A stretch of 64,000 nucleotides of DNA. It comes from Marinobacter subterrani (GTDB lineage Bacteria; Pseudomonadota; Gammaproteobacteria; Pseudomonadales; Oleiphilaceae). Below are positions 18,020 to 27,602 of this stretch, in pieces (the stretch's first letter is position 1; every line of letters starts with the position of its first letter). The notes under the pieces were generated by a model, which did not search any database, was not told where the DNA came from, and was given only the letters and a program-made list of their open reading frames with translations. The translations under genes were made by a program, and so were the position numbers. The stretch lies in NCBI RefSeq assembly GCF_001045555.1, contig NZ_LFBU01000002.1, positions 434,001 through 498,000 on the forward strand, written 5' to 3'.

Positions 18020-19355
18020 CGAGTCCTCCAAGGGCCAGAATCTGTCTTCGGGCGTCCGCCTTGCGATCCTCCAGGGTTTGCCGGATGCCGGCGAGCGCGG
18101 CCGGCAGCACCTCGGGTGCCGCCTGCTGAAACTGCCCAAGCAATTCGATCTGCACGTGCAAATCCTGGAAGCGGCCATAGAGCTGCTGCCGGGCTTTCAG
18201 GAGCTTCAGCTCGCCTTTCCAGGTTTTCGCGTCCAGCTCCATCAGGTAACGAATGCGTTTGAGCTGCTTGCGCAAACGGTGGATGTCGTCATCCGGGGAG
18301 GTGTGCATCAACTCAGCGGTACGCCTGTTGAACCATTTGATACGACGCTCCACCGCCTTTCGGATGTCTTTGGGGCTGAGCGTTGCGGCCAGTTTGTGAA
18401 ATTTTCGGGAGTCGATCAGGTTGAGCCATTGCTCCATGCTGTCCCGGTAGCGCTTTCCTGTCAGGCGCTTCACCAGTTTCTGGTGTCGGCTGGCGGCTTC
18501 TCTGCCGACCCAGACCTGCAGGGCCGCCTGGATTTCGTGATTGTCGCCGCACAACGCCGGCAGGTCCTGCAGGAAAACATGCAGGTCTCTGAGTGGCCCG
18601 GTGGCGTTGGCATGGCGTTTCAGGGTTTTCACCGCCCTGGCCAGTGCCTTGTCGCCGGTCACTTCCTGAACCGATTCGGCGATGGCCCGGCTGCGACGAA
18701 TGGCGATGCGGTACTCGTGCAGGAATTCGTCATCCAGGCCCACAATGACGCCCTGTTCCAGTTGCCTTACCCGCTGTAGTTGGTGGTGGAGTGCGGCGGG
18801 GATGTCTTTGGCCGGGTTGTCGCCATCGGTCCGGGCTTTCTTTTTCAGCTTCCGGGAAAAGTGGGCGTAGCTGAACTCCGCAGGTGTCAGCAGCATCACG
18901 AGCTTGCCATTGCCCCGATCAAGCTGGTGCCAGTGTGTGACCGGAAGCCGGATATGGATAAAACTGGCGGTAGGCAACTGTTCCGGGGGTTGCTTCAATA
19001 GCCACTGGGCGAGCTCCAGCAAGGCCGGGTTGTGTCCTACCAGCAGGATCCTGGCTTCGTCGCCCCTTTGTTCCAGCCAGTCAAGGAGGCGGCGGTAGTC
19101 AAACGTATAGAGTTCGCTCCGGGAATGGCATCGCGCTGGCTGAATGGTTTCCGGCAGAACGCCTTCAAGCGTGGCGAGGGCGCGGGTAGCATCGCTGCTG
19201 TAGATGTCACCCTCGAAGGCGCCGGCGGACTTCAGGGCTTTGCCCAGTGGCGGCAACTGGCTTTGTCCCCGGGCGTTCAAAGGGCGGTCCCGGTCACTGA
19301 GCTGGTCATCGGCCCAGCTGGATTTGGCGTGGCGTACCAGAAACAGATGCTTCAT
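18003..19355 (-). CDS. Fusion of SixA-type histidine phosphatase and CHAD domain
   Basis: This 450-residue protein joins two domains. Residues 1-160 form a histidine-phosphatase (SixA-like) domain with the VRHAKSSW catalytic start (R8, H9) and a later VGHNPAL histidine motif. Residues about 185-445 form a CHAD domain with its conserved basic HEYRIAIRRSR and HRLRKQLKRIR helices, known to bind polyphosphate. The fusion suggests a phosphatase acting on, or recruited to, polyphosphate-associated targets; this is inference. The downstream DCC gene overlaps it. Confidence 0.88.
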   Translation of the reverse strand: MKHLFLVRHAKSSWADDQLSDRDRPLNARGQSQLPPLGKALKSAGAFEGDIYSSDATRALATLEGVLPETIQPARCHSRSELYTFDYRRLLDWLEQRGDEARILLVGHNPALLELAQWLLKQPPEQLPTASFIHIRLPVTHWHQLDRGNGKLVMLLTPAEFSYAHFSRKLKKKARTDGDNPAKDIPAALHHQLQRVRQLEQGVIVGLDDEFLHEYRIAIRRSRAIAESVQEVTGDKALARAVKTLKRHANATGPLRDLHVFLQDLPALCGDNHEIQAALQVWVGREAASRHQKLVKRLTGKRYRDSMEQWLNLIDSRKFHKLAATLSPKDIRKAVERRIKWFNRRTAELMHTSPDDDIHRLRKQLKRIRYLMELDAKTWKGELKLLKARQQLYGRFQDLHVQIELLGQFQQAAPEVLPAALAGIRQTLEDRKADARRQILALGGLDGAPL

Positions 19356-19394
19356 GGGTCTACCTTCGTAGTGGTCCTTTAGTCTAAAGATTCC

Positions 19395-19421
19395 TCAAGA
19401 CATCCAGCTTACTGCCGATAC
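19395..19421 (+). promoter_or_regulatory. FliA (sigma28) type promoter for the chemoreceptor gene
   Basis: TCAAG (19395-19399), a 14-base interval, and GCCGATAC (19414-19421) match the flagellar sigma28 promoter pattern of pseudomonads and relatives in sequence and spacing. It lies about 160 bases upstream of the chemoreceptor start, which would give a long 5' leader. Confidence 0.65.
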
Positions 19422-19579
19422 CTTACGTATCTTAAAAATGCTTTGCGAATAACAGTTTAGCCCTGGAAGCGCCGACGGCGCCATCAGCCTCTGAAACCTG
19501 GCTTAACAAACTGGAACAGATCTGCCGGAAGGGTCTGTGGATAATTCGCGACAGGAACAATCCCTTGGGAGCGGGCAAG

Positions 19580-21256
19580 ATGACCTTTCTGAACCAACTC
19601 ACGATACGAACGCGCATATTGGTGGCCGTACTGGTGCCTGTACTTATTACGGCAGCTACCCTGGCCTGGATCACCGCCAGGCAGATTCAGGGAAATGGCG
19701 AAGAGGAACTGAAACGCCTGGAGGCGAGCCTGCTGGAGGCCCGGAAAACCGGCCTTGAAAACATGATTGATGCCGCCAGGGCGGTTGTGCTCGAAGCCAA
19801 GAATGACCCGGCCCTGAGTGAGGAAGAGGCCAAGAAAGAGGCCGCAGCGCGCCTGCGCTCAATCCGCTTCGATGAAACCAACTATGTGTTCGCCTACACC
19901 CGGGATGTCTACAATCTGGCGTACGCGCCCGATCCGTCCAAGGAAGGCCCGAGCAATAACCCTATACTTAAAAAGCTGGTGGGTAGTCTGTTTGACGCCG
20001 CCGAGAGCGACGGGTTTTACAGCTATGACTGGATGAATCCGGCTTCGGGCAAGGAAGAGCCGAAGGTCTCCTATTCCACCCTCATTCCGGGCTGGGACTG
20101 GATGATCGGTGCCGGCGTTTACGTTACCGACATCAAGAAAGAAGTGGCGGTCGCCCGGCAGGAAATCGAAGCCGACATGACGGCAACGCTCGGCTTCATC
20201 CTGCTGGTCACGGTCGTGGTGGTGCTGATTTCCCTGGTCATCGGTGTCTTTGTGGGTCGCACCGTGACCCAGCCGTTAAAGCGCGTCAGCGGCATGATGC
20301 AGGAAATTGCCGATGGCGAGGGTGATCTGCGCCAGCGACTGCCGGATGAGGGTAAGGATGAGCTGGCGGAGCTGGGCCGGCGTTTCAACGCATTCGTGAT
20401 CAAGATCCAGAACACCATGCGGGAAGTGGGTGCCACCACCGATCAGGTGGCTTCCGCCGCCGAGGAGCTGAGTAGGGTGGCCAACGAAACCCGGTCATCA
20501 GTGCAGGAGCAGGGCTCGGAAACCGACCAGATCGCGTCGGCCATCAATGAAATGGCGGCCACCATTCAGCAGATCTCCGGTAATGCCAACGAGGTTGAGA
20601 GCGCCGCCTCCGACGCCGACCGCATGGCCCGGGAAGGCGGTGAAACCATTGCCAGTGCCCAGAGTGCGGTGAACCGGCTGTCGGAGGAGATTGAGGGCAC
20701 GGCGAACAGTATCAACGCGCTGGCGGAAAAGTCCGACGACATCCAGCAGGTGCTGGATGTGATCCATGCGGTCACCGAGCAGACCAACCTGCTGGCTTTG
20801 AATGCTGCGATTGAGGCGGCTCGGGCCGGTGAGCATGGCCGCGGCTTTTCGGTGGTGGCCGACGAGGTGCGTCAGCTGGCCAAGCGCAGTGCCGAATCGG
20901 CTGACCAGATCCGGGAAATGATCAACGGTTTTGTGTCTGAATCCCGCGCGGCGGTGGACCGAATGGGTAACTCCCGCAAGAGCTCGGATGAAACGGTCGA
21001 GCGTATCAATCATGCTACGGACGCCCTGCGGACCATCGAATCGTCTGTTGGTCAGATCCACGACCAGGTCACCCAGATTGCCACCGCAGCCGAGCAGCAA
21101 AGCCAGGTGGCGGAAGAGGTCAATCAGAACGTGGTCCGGATAGTCGATGCCGCCCAGCGCAGCGATACCGGTGTGACCCAGACGAACGAGGCCAGCCACG
21201 AACTGGCCCGCCTGGGCGAGAGCCTTCGTGAGCTGGTAGGGCAGTTCAGGGTCTGA
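19580..21256 (+). CDS. Methyl-accepting chemotaxis protein with single Cache domain
   Basis: This 558-residue transmembrane chemoreceptor has a first membrane helix at about residues 10-28 and a periplasmic sCache_2-type domain (about 35-185, containing TNYVFAYTRD and GWDWMIGAGVYV). A second membrane helix (about 195-218), a HAMP domain and the cytoplasmic signalling hairpin (EQTNLLALNAAIEAARAGE) follow. The ATG at 19580 has GGGAG eight bases upstream; an in-frame TTG at 19565 is less likely. sCache_2 receptors often sense small carboxylates. A FliA-type promoter lies upstream, and an orphan TRAP binding protein follows 124 bases downstream. Confidence 0.93.
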   Translation: MTFLNQLTIRTRILVAVLVPVLITAATLAWITARQIQGNGEEELKRLEASLLEARKTGLENMIDAARAVVLEAKNDPALSEEEAKKEAAARLRSIRFDETNYVFAYTRDVYNLAYAPDPSKEGPSNNPILKKLVGSLFDAAESDGFYSYDWMNPASGKEEPKVSYSTLIPGWDWMIGAGVYVTDIKKEVAVARQEIEADMTATLGFILLVTVVVVLISLVIGVFVGRTVTQPLKRVSGMMQEIADGEGDLRQRLPDEGKDELAELGRRFNAFVIKIQNTMREVGATTDQVASAAEELSRVANETRSSVQEQGSETDQIASAINEMAATIQQISGNANEVESAASDADRMAREGGETIASAQSAVNRLSEEIEGTANSINALAEKSDDIQQVLDVIHAVTEQTNLLALNAAIEAARAGEHGRGFSVVADEVRQLAKRSAESADQIREMINGFVSESRAAVDRMGNSRKSSDETVERINHATDALRTIESSVGQIHDQVTQIATAAEQQSQVAEEVNQNVVRIVDAAQRSDTGVTQTNEASHELARLGESLRELVGQFRV

Positions 21257-21380
21257 TGTTTTGCGTACGGTATTTCGCCTAATGGCGTGATCGCTGATTG
21301 GCGGGATACCGTGAGCAAGCTATGATGGACTGGTAGCAGACATACTTGTTTTCAAACCAACAATAACGGAAGCCAACACA

Positions 21381-22448
21381 ATGACAATCCGGAAAACACT
21401 GCTTGCGGCTGTCGCTGCCGCAGCCACTGTCTTCAGCGTGTCCTCGGTTGCCGAGGAAAACTTCACCCTGCGCCTTGCGCAGACCTGGGGCCCGAACTCT
21501 CCGATTTTGGGGGAGACGGTACAGCACATGGCGGACATGGCTGAACTCATGTCGGATGGCCGACTGAAAATTCGCATCGATCCTTCCAACAAGCACAAGG
21601 CGCCCTTCGGTATTTTTGATCTGGTGCGTAACGGCCAGTATGACATGGGGCATACTGCGTCCTACTACTACAAGGGCACCATCCCGAATGCCATGTACTT
21701 CACCACGGTACCGTTTGGCATGATCGCGCCGGAGCAGTATGCCTGGTTCTATCACGGTGGCGGCATGGAGCTGATGCAGAAGGTCTATGAGCCCTACGGC
21801 CTACTGTCGTTTCCCGGTGGTAACACGGGTAACCAGATGGGGGGCTGGTTCCGGAAGGAAATTAACTCGCTGGAGGACCTGGAGGGCCTGAAGATGCGCA
21901 CACCCGGATTCGCGGGCGAGGTGATGGCCGAGCTGGGTGTGGCGGTAACCAACATTCCGCCGGGCGAGCTGTACAGCGCGCTTGAGCGCGGCACTATCGA
22001 TGCGGTTGAATGGGTTGGCCCGGCGCTGGATTTCCAGATGGGCTTCCATCAGATCGCCAAGTACTACTACTCGGGCTGGCAGGAGCCGGGTGCCGAGGTG
22101 CAGTTTCTGGTTAACCAGAAAACCTGGAACAAGCTTCCGAAAGACCTCCAGGAAATCCTGAGGGTCGCCATGCGCACCGCCGCCTATGACATGTATATCC
22201 AGAGCACCCATGAAAGTGGCGTGGCCTGGGATCGCATGAAGGAAGACTACCCGGACGTCACCCACAAGACCTTCCCGCCGGAAGTCATTGACGCATTGCG
22301 CGCGGCCACCGACAAGCTGCTGGCCGAAGCGGCGGCTAAAGACCCGCTGGCCAAGGAGATCATCAGCTCCCAGCGCGATTACCTGCAACAGGTTCGCCAG
22401 TGGACCAATATCTCTGACAAGGCCTATCTCAACACCGTTGCCGAGTAG
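21381..22448 (+). CDS. Orphan TRAP transporter substrate-binding protein (DctP family)
   Basis: This 355-residue periplasmic protein has a cleavable signal peptide (first ~24 residues, VSSVA then EEN). The DctP fold is recognisable from MRTPGFAGEVM, which contains the arginine that binds carboxylate ligands, and from the NIPPGELYSALERGTIDAVE segment. The ligand is probably a 2-oxo acid, hydroxy acid or other carboxylate. Neither membrane subunit (DctQ, DctM) is adjacent; the only complete TRAP set in the window is 10 kb away with its own DctP. The gene before it encodes a Cache chemoreceptor. Confidence 0.88.
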   Translation: MTIRKTLLAAVAAAATVFSVSSVAEENFTLRLAQTWGPNSPILGETVQHMADMAELMSDGRLKIRIDPSNKHKAPFGIFDLVRNGQYDMGHTASYYYKGTIPNAMYFTTVPFGMIAPEQYAWFYHGGGMELMQKVYEPYGLLSFPGGNTGNQMGGWFRKEINSLEDLEGLKMRTPGFAGEVMAELGVAVTNIPPGELYSALERGTIDAVEWVGPALDFQMGFHQIAKYYYSGWQEPGAEVQFLVNQKTWNKLPKDLQEILRVAMRTAAYDMYIQSTHESGVAWDRMKEDYPDVTHKTFPPEVIDALRAATDKLLAEAAAKDPLAKEIISSQRDYLQQVRQWTNISDKAYLNTVAE

Positions 22449-22489
22449 GCTGACGGCACAAATGGCCTGCTGACAGGCCGATGAAACGA

Positions 22490-22530
22490 GGGGCGCGGGG
22501 TTCGGATTACCCCGACGCCCCTTTCTGTTT
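22490..22530 (+). terminator. Rho-independent terminator after the orphan dctP gene
   Basis: A strong stem pairs GGGGCGCGGGGT (22490-22501) with ACCCCGACGCCCC (22509-22521), with one bulged base, and is followed by CTTTCTGTTT. It separates the binding-protein gene from the polyamine operon. Confidence 0.8.
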
Positions 22531-22577
22531 GTGTCGCTTTCTGGAAAAATAGGCCGCTCATTCTTTGGGCAGCGCCG

Positions 22578-23702
22578 ATGAAACAGACACTGCTATCCCT
22601 GAGCAATCTTTCCAAGCAATTCAGTGGTAAAACCGTTCTCGACCGGCTGGACCTCGACATCTACGATGGCGAGTTCATCACGCTCCTCGGACCTTCCGGC
22701 TGTGGCAAGACCACGCTGCTGCGCCTGATGGCGGGTTTCGAACATCCGGATCACGGCTCGATCACGCTGGCAGGGCAGGATCTTACCCACACCGCGCCGG
22801 AGAACCGCCCGCTCAATACCGTATTCCAGCATTACGCCCTGTTTCCCCACATGTCGGTATTCGACAATGTTGCCTACGGCCTGAAGATGGAGAAGCGCCC
22901 GAAGGAGGAAATCCGCCAGCGGGTTGAAGATGTTCTCACCATGGTTCAGTTGCAGGACTTCGCCCGGCGCAAACCGCATCAGCTCTCTGGTGGCCAGCAA
23001 CAGCGGGTTGCCATTGCCCGGGCGGTGGTAAAACGGCCCAGGTTGCTGCTGCTGGACGAGCCGCTCTCGGCGCTGGATTACAAGCTGCGCCGCACCATGC
23101 AGGTAGAGCTGAAACGCCTGCAGCGGGAGTTGGGCATCACCTTTGTCTTTGTCACCCATGATCAGGAAGAAGCGCTGTCCATGTCGGACCGGGTCGTGGT
23201 GCTCAGGGACGGCGCGGTGCAGCAGCTGGGTACCCCCCGGGAAGTCTATGAGCGCCCGGCGAACCTGTTTACCGCGCGGTTTGTAGGTGAAACCAATTTC
23301 TTCCCGGGCACCGTTGAGTCGGTTCACGATGGCTCGATTACTGTGGACGTGTTTGGTCTGAAGCGAACCCTGCGCCAGCCGGATTTCACGGTTCTCGAGG
23401 GGCAGAAACTGCATGTGCTGTTGCGCCCCGAGGATATCCGGGTGCTGGACCCGGCGGACGAACAGGGCGTGGCCGGTAAAATTGTCGAGCGCAATTACAA
23501 GGGCAGTACCCTGGATTCGGTGATTCACCTTGCCGACGGCACCGAGGTTCTGGCCAGTGAGTTCTTTGATGAGGATGATCCGGCGTTCGATTACCGGCTG
23601 GGCGAGCCGGTGAAAGTCAGCTGGGTCGACGGCTGGGAGTGGCTGCTCCCTGAAGAAGCAGGCCCGGCGCGGGCGGAAGAGGAACTGTCGGCCGATGCAT
23701 AG
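22578..23702 (+). CDS. potA: Polyamine ABC transporter ATPase
   Basis: This 374-residue ATPase energises spermidine/putrescine import. It shows Walker A GPSGCGKT (38-45), the LSGGQQQR signature, Walker [13 protein letters not shown] and a C-terminal TOBE domain that gives the PotA length. Its stop overlaps the proposed potB start. Gene order potA-potB-potC-potD matches the E. coli spermidine operon, so the substrate class is reasonably sure, although spermidine versus putrescine is not decided. Confidence 0.93.
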   Translation: MKQTLLSLSNLSKQFSGKTVLDRLDLDIYDGEFITLLGPSGCGKTTLLRLMAGFEHPDHGSITLAGQDLTHTAPENRPLNTVFQHYALFPHMSVFDNVAYGLKMEKRPKEEIRQRVEDVLTMVQLQDFARRKPHQLSGGQQQRVAIARAVVKRPRLLLLDEPLSALDYKLRRTMQVELKRLQRELGITFVFVTHDQEEALSMSDRVVVLRDGAVQQLGTPREVYERPANLFTARFVGETNFFPGTVESVHDGSITVDVFGLKRTLRQPDFTVLEGQKLHVLLRPEDIRVLDPADEQGVAGKIVERNYKGSTLDSVIHLADGTEVLASEFFDEDDPAFDYRLGEPVKVSWVDGWEWLLPEEAGPARAEEELSADA

Positions 23703-24552
23703 TGGCATGCAGCAGCCGTTCAAGACGGCGGTTCTGGTGCTCGTCTGGGGCTGGTTGCTCTTCCTGGTTCTGGTGCCGAACCTGTTGGTGGTGGGTGCCA
23801 GCGTATTGACCCGGGATCCGGCCACCTTCCTGTCGCTGCCCCTGACTCTGGACGCCTATCGGCAGTTGCTCGACCCGCTGTACCTCGAGGTGTTCCTGCA
23901 CTCGCTCTATGTGGCGGGGATGACCACGCTGGTGTGCCTGCTGATTGGCTATCCGTTTGCCTGGGCGCTGTCAAAAGTGGGCAAGCAGCGGCAACTGGTG
24001 CTGATTTTCCTGCTGATCGTGCCGTTCTGGACCAATTCCCTGGTGCGCACCTACGCGCTCAAGCTGATTCTGGCCACCAACGGGCTACTCAACAGCGCCC
24101 TGATCTCGCTCGGAGTGATTGAGGAACCGCTGCAATTACTTTACACCGAGGGTGCGGTGATCGTCGGGCTGGTGTACCTGTTGCTGCCGTTCATGATCCT
24201 GCCGCTGTATTCGGTGTTCGAGGATCTCCGGCAGGAGTTGCTGCTGGCCTCCCATGACCTGGGCGCCGGCCGGCTGTCTACCTTTGTCCACGTGATAGTC
24301 CCGCTCACACTGCCCGGTGTACTGGCCGGCGTGATGCTGGTGCTGCTGCCGGCCATGGGCCTGTTTTTCGTGCCGGATATCCTCGGCGGTTCCCGCAACC
24401 TGCTGGTGGGGAACGTTATCAAGAACCAGTTCCTTGATGCCCGCAACTGGCCCTTCGGCGCCGCCGCCAGCATCGTACTGACGGTAACCATGGCCTTCCT
24501 GATGTTTGCCCACCGGCTCAGTAAACGCCGACTGGGCGAGGAGGGAGCCTGA
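23695..24552 (+). CDS. potB: Polyamine ABC transporter permease, PotB-like
   Basis: This 285-residue inner-membrane permease has about six transmembrane helices and the binding-protein-dependent EAA loop in the second half ([20 protein letters not shown]). It overlaps potA by eight bases and its stop abuts the potC start (shared base). An alternative start is the ATG at 23707; neither has a strong ribosome-binding site, which fits translational coupling. Confidence 0.91.
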   Translation: MHSGMQQPFKTAVLVLVWGWLLFLVLVPNLLVVGASVLTRDPATFLSLPLTLDAYRQLLDPLYLEVFLHSLYVAGMTTLVCLLIGYPFAWALSKVGKQRQLVLIFLLIVPFWTNSLVRTYALKLILATNGLLNSALISLGVIEEPLQLLYTEGAVIVGLVYLLLPFMILPLYSVFEDLRQELLLASHDLGAGRLSTFVHVIVPLTLPGVLAGVMLVLLPAMGLFFVPDILGGSRNLLVGNVIKNQFLDARNWPFGAAASIVLTVTMAFLMFAHRLSKRRLGEEGA

Positions 24553-25322
24553 TGACCCGCTGGTTGTCCCGGGCCTACCTGACACTGATCTACCTTCTGC
24601 TCTACGTGCCCGTCGGGGTGTTGGTGGTGTTTTCGTTCAATGAATCGCGCACCGGTTACAACTGGGGCGGGCTGGGCCTGCGTTGGTATGAGGCACTGTT
24701 CGACAGCCGGGCGATGGTCGGGGCCATGTGGAACTCCCTCTGGTTGGCACTCTCGGCGGCGACGGTGTCCACGGTAATCGGTGCGCTGACGGCCCTGGCC
24801 CTGCACCGGTATCGTTTCCGGGGCAAGAAGCTGCTCAACGGCATGCTGTTCGTGGTGATGATGTCGCCGGAGATTGTGCTGGCGATCTCCCTGCTGGCGC
24901 TGTTTTTGCTGGTGGGATTGCAACTGGGTTACGTGTCCCTGCTGCTGGCCCATGTGACCTTCTGCCTGCCCTTTGTGGTGATTACCGTGATGGCCCGGCT
25001 CAGCGGTTTTGATGAGAGCCTGCCGGAGGCGGCCCGGGATCTCGGCGCCTCCGACTTCACCATGACCCGCACCGTGCTGATTCCGGTGATCATGCCGGCG
25101 TTGCTGGCGGGCTGGCTGCTGGGGTTTACACTGTCTCTGGACGATGTGGTGGTGAGTACCTTCGTGAGCGGCCCGAGTTATGAAATTCTGCCCCTGCGTA
25201 TCTATTCCATGGTACGGGTGGGTCTGAAACCCGAGGTGAATGCCCTGGGCACACTGTTGCTGGTGTTTTCACTGGTTATGCTGATGTTATCCCAATGGAT
25301 CCTGATGAGGAGCAAACGATGA
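24552..25322 (+). CDS. potC: Polyamine ABC transporter permease, PotC-like
   Basis: This 256-residue permease forms the transmembrane channel with PotB. It has six predicted helices and the EAA loop EAARDLGASDFTMTRTVLIPV. The start shares a base with the potB stop, and the stop overlaps the potD start (ATGA). The protein has the early LLLYVPVGVLVVFSFNES segment typical of PotC/PotI permeases. Confidence 0.92.
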   Translation: MTRWLSRAYLTLIYLLLYVPVGVLVVFSFNESRTGYNWGGLGLRWYEALFDSRAMVGAMWNSLWLALSAATVSTVIGALTALALHRYRFRGKKLLNGMLFVVMMSPEIVLAISLLALFLLVGLQLGYVSLLLAHVTFCLPFVVITVMARLSGFDESLPEAARDLGASDFTMTRTVLIPVIMPALLAGWLLGFTLSLDDVVVSTFVSGPSYEILPLRIYSMVRVGLKPEVNALGTLLLVFSLVMLMLSQWILMRSKR

Positions 25323-26359
25323 AGAAACTGGCACTGGCCGGCTTGCTGGCAGTGGTATTAACAGGTTGCAGTTCCGAGGAGCCGCAGGTTCTCAACCTCT
25401 ACAACTGGTCGGAATACATGCCCCAGGAAGTTCTCGACCGCTTTACCGAGGAAACCGGCATTCCGGTGGTATACACCACCTACGACAGCAATGAAGCCAT
25501 GTACGCCAAGCTGAAACTGTTGGACGACAGTGCCGCATACGATTTGGCGGTGCCCTCGACCTACTACGTCAGCAAGATGCGCCAGGAAGGCCTGCTGATG
25601 CCCATCGACCGCAGCAAGATCGAGGGCTTTGATAACCTGGATCCGGAGCTCACCAATCTGCCGATTGATCCCGACAACCAGTACAGTGTTCCCTACCTCT
25701 GGGGCACCACCGGCCTGGCGGTGGATACCGCGGATGTGTCGGGCGAGCCGGTAAACGCCTGGGCAGATCTCTGGGATGAGCGCTTCAAGGGCCGGGTAAT
25801 GCTCACCAACGACATGCGCGAAGTCTTCCACGTGGGGCTGCGGGTGCTGGGCTATTCCGGCAACAGCACCAACCCCGAAGAAATCAAGGCCGCTTACGAG
25901 AAGCTGTCGGAGCTGATGCCGTCGGTGCGCACCTTCAACTCCGATGCGCCCCGCATGCCCTACCTGGAAGGCGAAACCGATGTCGGCATGATCTGGAACG
26001 GCGAGGCCGTAATGGGGCAGGAAGTCATGCCGAGCCTGGAATACGTCTATCCGAAGGAAGGCATTATCGCGTGGCTGGACAGCTTTGTGATTCCCAAGAA
26101 CGCCAAGAACCCGGAGGCAGCGCACAAGTTCATCAGCTTTGTGCTGCAGCCCGAAATATCCGCGCTGATCAGCGAGGAAATCGGCTACGCCACGCCAAAC
26201 CTCGCAGCGCGGGAGCTGTTGCCGGAGGACGTTGCCAATAACCGGGCCAGCTATCCGAACGCGACCGACATGATCAATGCCGAGTTCCAGACCGATATTG
26301 GCGATGAGGCCCTTCAGGTGTACGCCAAATACTGGGAGATGCTCAAGTCCGGCCAGTGA
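25319..26359 (+). CDS. potD: Polyamine-binding lipoprotein, PotD-like
   Basis: This 346-residue binding protein begins with a lipoprotein signal peptide ending in the lipobox LTGC (Cys about residue 17), so it is probably anchored to a membrane rather than free in the periplasm. The following LNLYNWSEYMP segment is the PotD/PotF hallmark. The start at 25319 overlaps the potC stop. An intrinsic terminator follows the gene, ending the first polyamine operon. Confidence 0.92.
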   Translation: MKKLALAGLLAVVLTGCSSEEPQVLNLYNWSEYMPQEVLDRFTEETGIPVVYTTYDSNEAMYAKLKLLDDSAAYDLAVPSTYYVSKMRQEGLLMPIDRSKIEGFDNLDPELTNLPIDPDNQYSVPYLWGTTGLAVDTADVSGEPVNAWADLWDERFKGRVMLTNDMREVFHVGLRVLGYSGNSTNPEEIKAAYEKLSELMPSVRTFNSDAPRMPYLEGETDVGMIWNGEAVMGQEVMPSLEYVYPKEGIIAWLDSFVIPKNAKNPEAAHKFISFVLQPEISALISEEIGYATPNLAARELLPEDVANNRASYPNATDMINAEFQTDIGDEALQVYAKYWEMLKSGQ

Positions 26360-26388
26360 GCGGCACTGGGCGCCATTTGATAACGCTG

Positions 26389-26418
26389 AAACGGAGGCCC
26401 TGGCCTCCGTTTTCTGTT
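26389..26418 (+). terminator. Rho-independent terminator after potD
   Basis: A perfect stem (ACGGAGGCC, 26391-26399, paired with GGCCTCCGT, 26402-26410) is followed by TTTTCTGTT. It separates the two tandem polyamine operons. Confidence 0.85.
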
Positions 26419-26511
26419 CCGGGTTTCACAAAACTGCAATACATGGTCTATAACTTTCTGGTAACAAATGGTTAGCAAACTCCTGAACTTACCACGACAT
26501 AAGGAAACGTT

Positions 26512-27597
26512 ATGGCCAGGTCCCCCTCCTCGACACGGAAGCACGCAGTGCTGTTGTCTGCGGCTCTCGCCACCAGTGTTTTTGCCAGCGCCGCCGCGGC
26601 GGAAGAATTGCGCCTGATCACTTGGGGTGGCTATGCCCCGGATGACGTGGTTGCCCAGTTCGAGAAAGAAACCGGCATCGATGTCCAGGTGACGCTCTCC
26701 AACAACGAAGACATGATTTCCAAGCTGCGGGCCACCGGCGGCGCCGGTTTTGATCTGGCGCAGCCAAGCCAGGACCGGATTGTCGGCGTCCAGCGCCAGT
26801 TCAATATCTACAAGCCGATTGATTTCAGCCGGGTGAATACCGACCAGTTGCAGCCTGCCATGGTCAAGGCAACACAGGAATCCACCGAGCTGGATGGCCA
26901 GTATTATGGTGTGCCCTCGGTGTGGGGCACCAGCGGGCTGATCGTGCACAACTCGGTGGCCGATGTGGTACAGGATTACACCGATCTGTGTGACCCGGCG
27001 GTGGCCGGAGAAGTCAGCTACCGGCTCAAGCGCCCGACCCTGATCGGTTTTGCCTTTGCCATGGGGATGGACCCGTTTGCCGCCTACGACGACAGGGACA
27101 AGTACCAGTCCATCCTGGCGAAGGTGCAAGAGAAGCTGATTGACTGCAAGGACAATGTCAAAACCTACTGGACCGGCGGCGATCAGTTGCTGGCGCTGCT
27201 GCGCACCGGTGAAGTGAAAGCCGCCATGGCCTGGGATGCCGGTGGCTGGAAACTCAATGCCGAGAACCCGGAAATCCGGTTTGTAGCGCCCGAATCCGGC
27301 GCCCTGGGCTGGATTGATACCTTCGCCATTCCCCGGCGCAGTGAAAACGAAGAGGCCGCCTACAAGTGGATCAACTTCGTGATGCAGCCGGAAATCGCCG
27401 CCAGGATCACCAACGAGTCCGGCAATTTCACCGCCTCCAAAGGCGCCGACGAGTACGTGAAGCCGGCACTGCGGGATGCCTATCGTGAAAGCTTCGATGA
27501 GGCGGCGATCAATAACATCAAGTGGTACCCGCCGGTTCCGCCGGGCCTGGAAACCCTGGAAGGTCAGGTACTGGACACGGTTCAGGCCGCGAACTGA
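26512..27597 (+). CDS. Second polyamine-type ABC substrate-binding protein
   Basis: This 361-residue periplasmic protein has a classical signal peptide (about 1-31, ending SAAAA-EE) and a PotD/PotF fold with the LITWGGYAPDDVV start. Unlike PotD upstream it is not a lipoprotein, and the proteins clearly differ in sequence, so the ligands may differ as well. It is the first gene of a second complete operon: binding protein, ATPase, two permeases. Alternative ligands for this clade include other cationic amines or opine-like compounds. Confidence 0.88.
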   Translation: MARSPSSTRKHAVLLSAALATSVFASAAAAEELRLITWGGYAPDDVVAQFEKETGIDVQVTLSNNEDMISKLRATGGAGFDLAQPSQDRIVGVQRQFNIYKPIDFSRVNTDQLQPAMVKATQESTELDGQYYGVPSVWGTSGLIVHNSVADVVQDYTDLCDPAVAGEVSYRLKRPTLIGFAFAMGMDPFAAYDDRDKYQSILAKVQEKLIDCKDNVKTYWTGGDQLLALLRTGEVKAAMAWDAGGWKLNAENPEIRFVAPESGALGWIDTFAIPRRSENEEAAYKWINFVMQPEIAARITNESGNFTASKGADEYVKPALRDAYRESFDEAAINNIKWYPPVPPGLETLEGQVLDTVQAAN

Positions 27598-27602
27598 TCC
27601 CT

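Noticed and set aside
22593..23825. A 410-codon minus-strand ORF opposite potA
   Set aside because: potA shows all ABC ATPase motifs and operon coupling; the antisense product is low-complexity without domains.
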